DNA of 26,719 bases from Cylindrobasidium torrendii FP15055 ss-10. Its lineage: Eukaryota; Basidiomycota; Agaricomycetes; Agaricales; Physalacriaceae. Below, in pieces: positions 21,396 through 26,719 of this stretch. The notes below the pieces were generated by a model. That model did no database searches. It was given only the letters and a program-made list of their open reading frames with translations, and was not told where the DNA came from. Both the position numbers and the translations under genes were made by a program. The DNA is taken from assembly GCA_000934385.1 (NCBI GenBank), contig KN880733.1:1-26719 (forward strand). The letters run 5' to 3'. Each line of letters opens with the position of its first letter. Position 1 is the first letter of the stretch.

Positions 21396-22895
21396 GTAGC
21401 TCGACATATACACGCTCATAGCCATACCCACCCATCCAGATCCCACGAATTTCGTGTCGGTATTACATTGACACGCAGCGCTGGTGGTCGTGTTATGCCC
21501 GCACATCATGGGATCAGTCCTCTTCGGAAGGATTGCACCTTCCTCGTCCATGACAGTTCTATCGCGAGTTTCTGCCGGTAGGTTAAAGCGACATAGCTCG
21601 TCGCGTTCCTTTGGCGATAGTCTTCCCATCGCGAGTTTCAACTTCTTGAAGCATGTGTCGTTATGTGTGTGCCGCTGACCGCTGGCATCGAGAACGTCTC
21701 GAACGTACTGTGGCCATACCGTGTCGAAGTTCGCATCATCAGGATGAGGGGGACGCCCAAGTACTGCGTTCAGACACTCCTTCGGGCGATGTGTAGTCCC
21801 TACTTGTCGTCAGTCATCTGTTCGCTGGGAATGCACATTTCGCACCTGGTGGGTAGTCGTGCTGTATGATGGATTCTAGCCAAGCGAACATCCTTGACTT
21901 GAACCCTTCGTCTTCCTCACATCTCTTCTGAATAGCTAGCGGCGATAGGGCACCTTGCAGCCATATGAGTATGTGGATGTGCAACGACCCTCGAGCTTGC
22001 GCTTCTACAACGCCATAATACGACTTGACCCGCCCGAACACACCCCTCCTGTCAGATCGCCCTGTACCCAGCAGTGTCTTGAGGAATATCGCGAACATAC
22101 GGTTGTAGAAAAGCGCAGCTGCTACTGGATTGTGCGCTACGCTCTGAGATCGTCGGAATTCCGTATAGCGCGAGTCGGGTTTGCTGAATGGGGCATCAAT
22201 ATTTATGTCGTGCCCCGCCTCAAATGCTGCCAACGGGTTCTTGATATCAGCAGGGTTGAGTGTGAAGAACAAGGACGGCGTCCCGTGAGATCGACTAATT
22301 GCTCGGATTTCTTCTCGCATTTGCTTGACTTCTCCCGTGGAGCCAGGTATATGGTCGTCGACGAAATTGATGCATCGGAGTAGTTCCATTATTTTCGCCT
22401 CCGTCTCGTTCTCCGGCTCAAAGCGCGAGAAGTCGTTCTTCGTCCGTTTGTTGCTCATCTTCTCTCCAACAGCCCGAATAGATTTCGCATCGACTGCCCT
22501 CAGTGCTGCCACTGCGCGCTGCCACCAGGCTCGTGTGACGGTCAGCTTAGCTTTGTATGAAGACCGACGGATGAGCAGCATGTTGTGAACTACAAATGGC
22601 ATGCTGATATGCCTTTGAAAACGGGGGTGGTGCTGTAGCAGAAATTTGGCGTGTTCTGCCAACTCAAGCTTGCGCATGTCCGGTTGTAGTCTTCGCGCCG
22701 CGTCTTCGAAATGGCCAACACCGTAGGGAAACAGCGTGGGGAACAGCATTGCGAACAAGTCCGGGTTGTCATATACACCTATAGGCTTGGACGACTTGGA
22801 TGTCTTCAAAAATTGGCCGTTCGCTTTGACATGGGCCAATGCGTCAAGTTTACGCTTGGTGTAATCTGACTGCGTGTTCTCGACGTCAAATGTGC
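21396..22895 (-). other. HUH/Y2 Rep endonuclease domain of the Helitron protein
   Basis: Exon 9 begins the Helitron-like N domain (DLFAMLFPTLFPYGVGHF, then HHPRFQRHISMPFVVHN). SLFFTLNPADIKNP and the metal-binding HUH motif GSLHIHILIWL (21958-21990) follow. After a 46-nt intron the two catalytic tyrosines appear in VYMSSYTAK (Tyr codons at 21408-21410 and 21396-21398). All catalytic elements needed to nick DNA and hold the 5' end are present, so the domain itself is undamaged. Confidence 0.88.
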
Positions 22896-23309
22896 CTGCG
22901 CGAGGTGTTATCTTCGCCATCTTCAATGAAATGCTGACATACCTGTGGTAGTCAACGTTGGTTCTCCCTCGTCTTCGATTTGCGTATAGTTGCTCTCCCC
23001 GCCTGCGCGATTCCTGCCGTACGGCTGGGCATCTATGTTGTTGATAGGCTGGTCAACCTCCTCGGTCTGTCCAGGCGCATGACTCTCGTCGGCCTTCTCC
23101 TTGGATGGTGTGCCCGTGTCCGACTGCTTGTGCCCGTTTGTCGCATAGTTTGCCCCTTCGCTCGTTCGCGTCGCGGACATGGTTTGCAAGTGAATCGGAT
23201 ACATTGGTTTCCCGTCGACTGGGTCACCTTCGTCGTCGGGGTACTCTTCCAGTGCCTTCTCGTCGATTTCGATATTGGCGTATAGTCTGTTATGGAGTTT
23301 GAGCCATCA

Positions 23310-24380
23310 CAATGCCTTCAGAATGACACCTCGTCTAACAACTAGCGGTGAAGACTTCAGGGTCTCGAGGATGGCGGGGGTTACTGCCTGGTCGTCTGTG
23401 ACGATGATTACGGCGACGTCGTCTCGGTTGCTAGCGTAGGGACGTGGGAGTTTGGTTGCAATATTGCTGACTTCGTGCGGGTGGATGCATACGTTTCCAC
23501 TCGCGCCTCTCTGCCAAACTCGGCCATCCATCCTCGCTTTCAGCTTCACCCAGCACTTCGTGCTATGCGCTTGCGCTATGACGAGTTCTTCGGCGTATGA
23601 TAAATTCTGCAATTCGTCTGGTACCTCGCCAACCCAACAGCCGTTGGCCCAACTGCAGAGTGGCGCCTCAACGAATTCCTGGCCCTTTCGGACGGAGCGC
23701 CAACAACGGCTACAAACGACATATTTGCCATCAAATAGTCTACACATCTGCATTGATTCGACAGGGTTCGACTCTTTGTATGCTTTGAAAGACGTCGCTA
23801 GGACATCGGTGTTCAGTTCGTTCGGATACCGGGTCTTCATGGCACGAGGATGTTCCTGCGCGTAACAGAAAGAGCACGACACTTTTGTCATCGCGTTGCG
23901 CGATGTTTGGTCGTGGTATTCGCGCATAAGCTGTTGGGTGTTAGCGCGGGGCACGGCGTCGGACTTGTGCACGTACTGTCTTGTGAATATTCTCCTCTGG
24001 TACAACAGGCCAGTTCCTATCCCACCACTCGATATCCTTTGCATTCCATCTATCCCATGGCGATGGCTGGCGTTTGCTTCTGGTACGGGGCGGTTGGTCG
24101 GTATCGTCAACTATTTCGATGTCGACAGCTTGTTCGCGAGCATTGTACTTGTCCAACGCTGCTGTTCTGATTGCGCATCGGTCGTTGCATCCTGTCTGTA
24201 TGTGGCGCTGGGCGTGAATCCTAACTTGGTCTTGTAGCGATGCGATGTGATTCTCGTCAAGCGGGAATCCGTGTTCTTCTGCTAGTAGGACGCTACCCTC
24301 TTCGCTCATCAAGTGCCCCAGCGACTCGTACTGATGCATGAATACCGCTGACTTGAGACCAGTGTCCAGGGAAGTTGTCA
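23310..24380 (-). other. DUF6570-like Cys-rich domain of the Helitron protein
   Basis: This part of the protein (exons 7 and 8) has CSFC at 23865-23876, a later VCSRCW and PLCSWANGCWVGEVPDEL, then LSYAEELVIAQAH and a run ending in VVRRGVILKAL. Paired Cys-x2-Cys motifs suggest zinc binding. I recall the same block (DUF6570) preceding the Rep domain in fungal Helitron proteins. It probably binds DNA or single-stranded ends, but its role is not established. Confidence 0.6.
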
Positions 24381-25438
24381 CTGTTCAACATTAGTTAGCA
24401 TGTGGTTGGATGGGCGGGTAGCGCACCATATACTGTCTGCCAGTGCTCGTCTGGTCCTTCGTACCTCCATCCGTCCTCATCGTCAGATTGACATTCGGGT
24501 GTACACTTGTGAGCTGCTAGGCCATGGAACGTCGTTACGGGATCGCTTGGGCGCAGCCGATGTTTTCGGGCCATGTTGTTGAGAGTATCTGCATTGTCGG
24601 TGATTCCCATGCTACTGAGTGCGCATTTCAGACGTGCATTGTTGTGTGCGGGGGAATATGCGTAGGCAAAGCGTATGCGTGTGCGTCCCGTTTGTCGCTC
24701 ATTGTCTAAAGGCCCGTTAGAAACGCGTCACACTCTCGTCGAAATAGTGTACCGTCAACCCTGCCATTGTCTTCGGATAAGTCTGTGGACTGTTATACCT
24801 GGATTCGCATCGATGCTGATTCCATACCATGAACGCGTAGTGTCTGGGTGAACTTTAACCATGGTTTGTCCTTAGTAACCTTATCGACTGCGTCGACAAT
24901 GGTCCAACGTGAGGCCTTGTCACCAGACGTAGCAGTTTTCCGTTTCTTAGGCGGCCTTTGCTGGTCTGTGTGCGGTGGGTTCTCGAGGTGACGGTCTAGG
25001 TGCAAGATGCTAACCTGCGCTCTCAGTCCGCGGTCTTTTCCGTGCAATAGGATTAATTGGTGTATCTGGTGAATACTCGATGACGCTGAGATTGACATTG
25101 TCTTGACTGACGGGCGTTGCACCGGCTAAGCGTTGCTTCGTTAGCTTCTCCCTGTCCGACCCTATGCAATCGAACTGTGTGTCTCGCCTATAGAGTCTGT
25201 ACTGTCAGATGAAGATGCAGATCTTCGCTTGTCTAATACCGGTGAGCTTCTATTCTCCATTTGAAACACAAGTCTCACGAGGTGGATCATCGTTCGCTTC
25301 TATGTCTATATCTTCCCTCGTACGTTTGCTGCTGCTGCCACTCATGTTAACTGTAGACGCGCCCTTCGACTCGCGAATTCGCTGCTAGTCATGTGACGGA
25401 TCTTGCCGCTTAGGCCTTCCGTAGACAACTATACAGTA

Positions 25439-25450
25439 GTACGATCGTAC
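25439..25450. repeat. 12-bp palindrome between the Helitron gene and the divergent gene
   Basis: GTACGATCGTAC is a perfect palindrome 94 nt upstream of the Helitron start and 90 nt upstream of the plus-strand ATG, so it lies midway between the two starts. It could be a shared operator or part of the element's 5' end. Confidence 0.5.
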
Positions 25451-25495
25451 ACTTTGTGGCTTGGTTGACCCGATCCTTTTTTCTGCTTTTTTTCG

Positions 25496-25503
25496 TATAT
25501 AAG
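25496..25503 (+). promoter_or_regulatory. TATA box of the divergent gene
   Basis: TATATAAG lies 36 nt upstream of the ATG at 25540, preceded by a T-rich tract, as in many fungal promoters. Confidence 0.55.
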
Positions 25504-25539
25504 CAGTTACCGCATTGCCGTGTCCTCGACCTTCACCCC

Positions 25540-26334
25540 ATGTCTGAATCTATCTCGCCTTCGAAACGACCTGCTTCGCCCCCGGTCACGCCAGAGGCTA
25601 AGCGCTCTCGCCGACCTTTGGTCCAAGCCCCTTCGGCATCGTATGTTCGAATTGATGTCCGGCGCACTTGTATATGTTAATTTATGGGCAGCGTCGCTAC
25701 CCGTGCACGTGCTACGCTTAAGTGAGCTCGCAGCTGCCAATGTTTACTATTGCTAACACACCACTTTCAGCCCTGGTAAATCCGGCGCCGAAGACGTTTT
25801 GCCTTTGAAGGGCAAAGAAGTCGATGAAGTTGTCATCGTCGCGTCGTGTGTCTCTTCCTTTACTGTTTTGTACCTTTTAACACCGTCGACAGTCAACTTT
25901 CCTCTTCGTCCGCGACCGTCCCAACTACCGACGCCAGTGACCCTAATGCTATACTTGTTGCCAATCCTGGCGCTGTTATCGTCGACAAATCCGTACCTGA
26001 ATCCACGCAGCAAGTGAATGAAAAGTGAGTGATATCGGTTGGTTGTACTTGTCGTTAATATCTCGTAGGTCGCCAGCACACCCCTCCACTAAGGGGTTCG
26101 AAGAATTCCAGCAACGATTGAAATCACTCAAGCCTGTCAAACGTGCGCCCGAACAATCCTTCCGGTACAATGGCGTTCGCAACGTCGACAATATCCCATC
26201 TGTCCATCTCTGGAAGGACTTCCCCGACAATAGTACCATCGTCTCGTGAGTGCATTGTCGTGAATGAGAATTGTCTTATTTAATTTGAGGTTAGCCGTCT
26301 GTTGCGTATCGCTGCACCTGTGCCAGTAAAATAA
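25540..26334 (+). CDS. Multi-exon gene of unknown function next to the Helitron (3' end uncertain)
   Basis: Four exons join cleanly: 25540-25640, 25771-25845, 25893-26024 and 26069-26245, with good donors and branch points (TGCTAACAC, TTTTAACAC). Intron 1 is 130 nt, longer than any other in the window. The 161-residue product starts with a Ser/Pro-rich basic segment (KRPASPP, AKRSRRPL: NLS-like), then a Ser/Thr/Asp-rich part, then a more conserved-looking block FEEFQQRLKSLKP to VHLWKDFPDNSTIV. A donor GTGAGT at 26246 implies another exon. With the acceptor at 26294 the frame reads RLLRIAAPVP and meets a stop at 26332, where the base composition changes abruptly. I do not recognise the family. 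It is divergent from the Helitron gene and may be Helitron cargo, or a host gene cut by the repeat on its right. Confidence 0.6.
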
Positions 26335-26719
26335 TCAAAGTTTCATGGTTAGCCCCATGCTCAAACTTCAAATTCCAGTGGATAGGCTTAACCAAGTCAA
26401 GTTGATCTTTGCAGCTCTGCTCTGATTGGCTGATCAATATTTGAGGAAGCAGATAACAAGGCTTAGAATCACATGGCAGTACTGATAAAAGATAACAAGA
26501 CTCAGACCCTGAAAAATATGTTATAAATTCCAAAAAATTCAGGGCAAATTCCGAAATTAAGGGGGGATTCCAGGGAATGATGGGGATGATGGGAAAGGAT
26601 GGGAAAGGATAGGGATTGATGGGGATAATGGGGCAGGGCAGGTCAGGGGGGGAATCACATGGGGTGAGCAGGGATGTATAGGAACCATATTGGGGGTATG
26701 CTAGGGGTATAATGAGCAG
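26335..26719. repeat. AT-rich then G/purine-rich repeat, probably another mobile element
   Basis: From about 26330 the sequence becomes AT-rich with near-duplicate phrases (AGATAACAAGGCTTAGA and AGATAACAAGACTCAGA; AATCACATGG twice). After 26560 it becomes purine-rich with repeated GGGAAAGGAT, GATGGGGAT and a G7 run. No coding frame is present. The runs of three or more G could form G-quadruplexes. It runs off the window edge, so its nature (LTR, MITE or simple repeat) is open. Confidence 0.45.

Larger units (their letters stand above)
17777..25345 (-). pseudogene. Helitron Rep-helicase gene, 18 exons, broken by one stop and one frameshift
   Basis: Exons: 25279-25345, 25176-25232, 25015-25125, 24828-24965, 24753-24782, 24427-24705, 23977-24380, 22943-23930, 21846-22895, 21001-21799, 20917-20952, 20804-20866, 19791-20757, 19548-19743, 19135-19492, 18296-19088, 18103-18246 and 17777-18057. 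Introns are mostly 44-60 nt, many with a CTAAC/CTGAC branch point. The exons total 6,761 nt, about 2,253 codons. Order: basic N-terminus with NLS-like RKRPR and PPKKRK, Cys-rich DUF6570-like region, HUH/Y2 Rep, PIF1-type helicase. An in-frame TGA at 23307-23309 lies in exon 8 with the same frame open on both sides. Exon 13 changes frame near 20400-20415, just before the conserved PVLIGQGIPR. All other junctions keep frame, which suggests recent loss of function or two sequence errors. The first exon is the least certain. Confidence 0.88.
17542..25450 (-). mobile_element. Helitron rolling-circle transposon
   Basis: The element is recognised by its single large gene with an HUH/Y2 Rep nuclease fused to a PIF1-type helicase. 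It lies on the minus strand between kynureninase and a divergent gene of unknown function. Helitrons replicate by a rolling circle, start with TC, end in CTRR after a short hairpin, insert between A and T, and make no target duplication. The left bound given here is the weak candidate terminus at 17542. The right bound is arbitrary, just upstream of the gene; the true 5' end was not found and could lie beyond the neighbouring plus-strand gene. Terminal inverted repeats are neither expected nor seen. The presence of the element is secure, its limits are not. Confidence 0.85.

Noticed and set aside
22921..22942. 22-nt GT-AG stretch as the intron between Helitron exons 8 and 9
   Set aside because: It is too short to splice. 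A 47-nt intron from the same donor to the acceptor before 22895 has a good branch point and restores the frame.
23910..24237. Plus-strand frames of 106-113 codons inside the Helitron
   Set aside because: They lie opposite exons 7 and 8 of the Helitron gene, have no family resemblance and are explained as antisense shadows.

Overview
The window is nuclear DNA of a filamentous basidiomycete, most likely an Agaricomycete. Genes sit on both strands at high density, almost every gene is cut by many 40-70 nt GT-AG introns with CTRAY-type branch points, and the proteins read best as fungal orthologues (PRP28, YOS9, kynurenine 3-monooxygenase, kynureninase). I rebuilt the exon models by hand, requiring that every junction keep the reading frame. 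No rRNA, tRNA or CRISPR was found.

Layout. Positions 1-1178 hold no supported gene. Positions 1179-3308 (minus) encode a HAL/SAT4/HRK1-type Ser/Thr kinase. Positions 3579-5960 (minus) encode the spliceosomal DEAD-box helicase PRP28, facing a very small EF-hand-like gene (6061-6578, plus) across 100 bp. Positions 6.6-10.3 kb are a gene-poor stretch with a few palindromes. Positions 10323-12018 (minus) encode a YOS9/OS-9 ER lectin, facing a four-AT-hook chromatin protein (12256-12865, plus). Next come two consecutive enzymes of tryptophan breakdown and de novo NAD synthesis in divergent orientation: kynurenine 3-monooxygenase (13319-15199, minus) and kynureninase (15552-17179, plus). They share a 352-bp promoter with opposed GATA sites beside an E-box.

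The right third is a Helitron rolling-circle transposon on the minus strand. Its single gene (17777-25345) resolves into 18 exons coding for about 2,250 residues: a basic N-terminus, a Cys-rich DUF6570-like region, an HUH/Y2 Rep nuclease and a PIF1-type helicase. All splice junctions fit, but one in-frame TGA (23307-23309) and one single-base frameshift (about 20400-20415) break it, so this copy looks recently dead. Just beyond its 5' end a divergent multi-exon gene of unknown function (25540 to about 26334, plus) may be Helitron cargo or a host gene. The last 400 bp change to AT-rich and then purine/G-rich repeats typical of another element.

Exon coordinates come from reading frame and splice consensus only; no transcript data or database search was available. 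Family names rest on recognised motifs.
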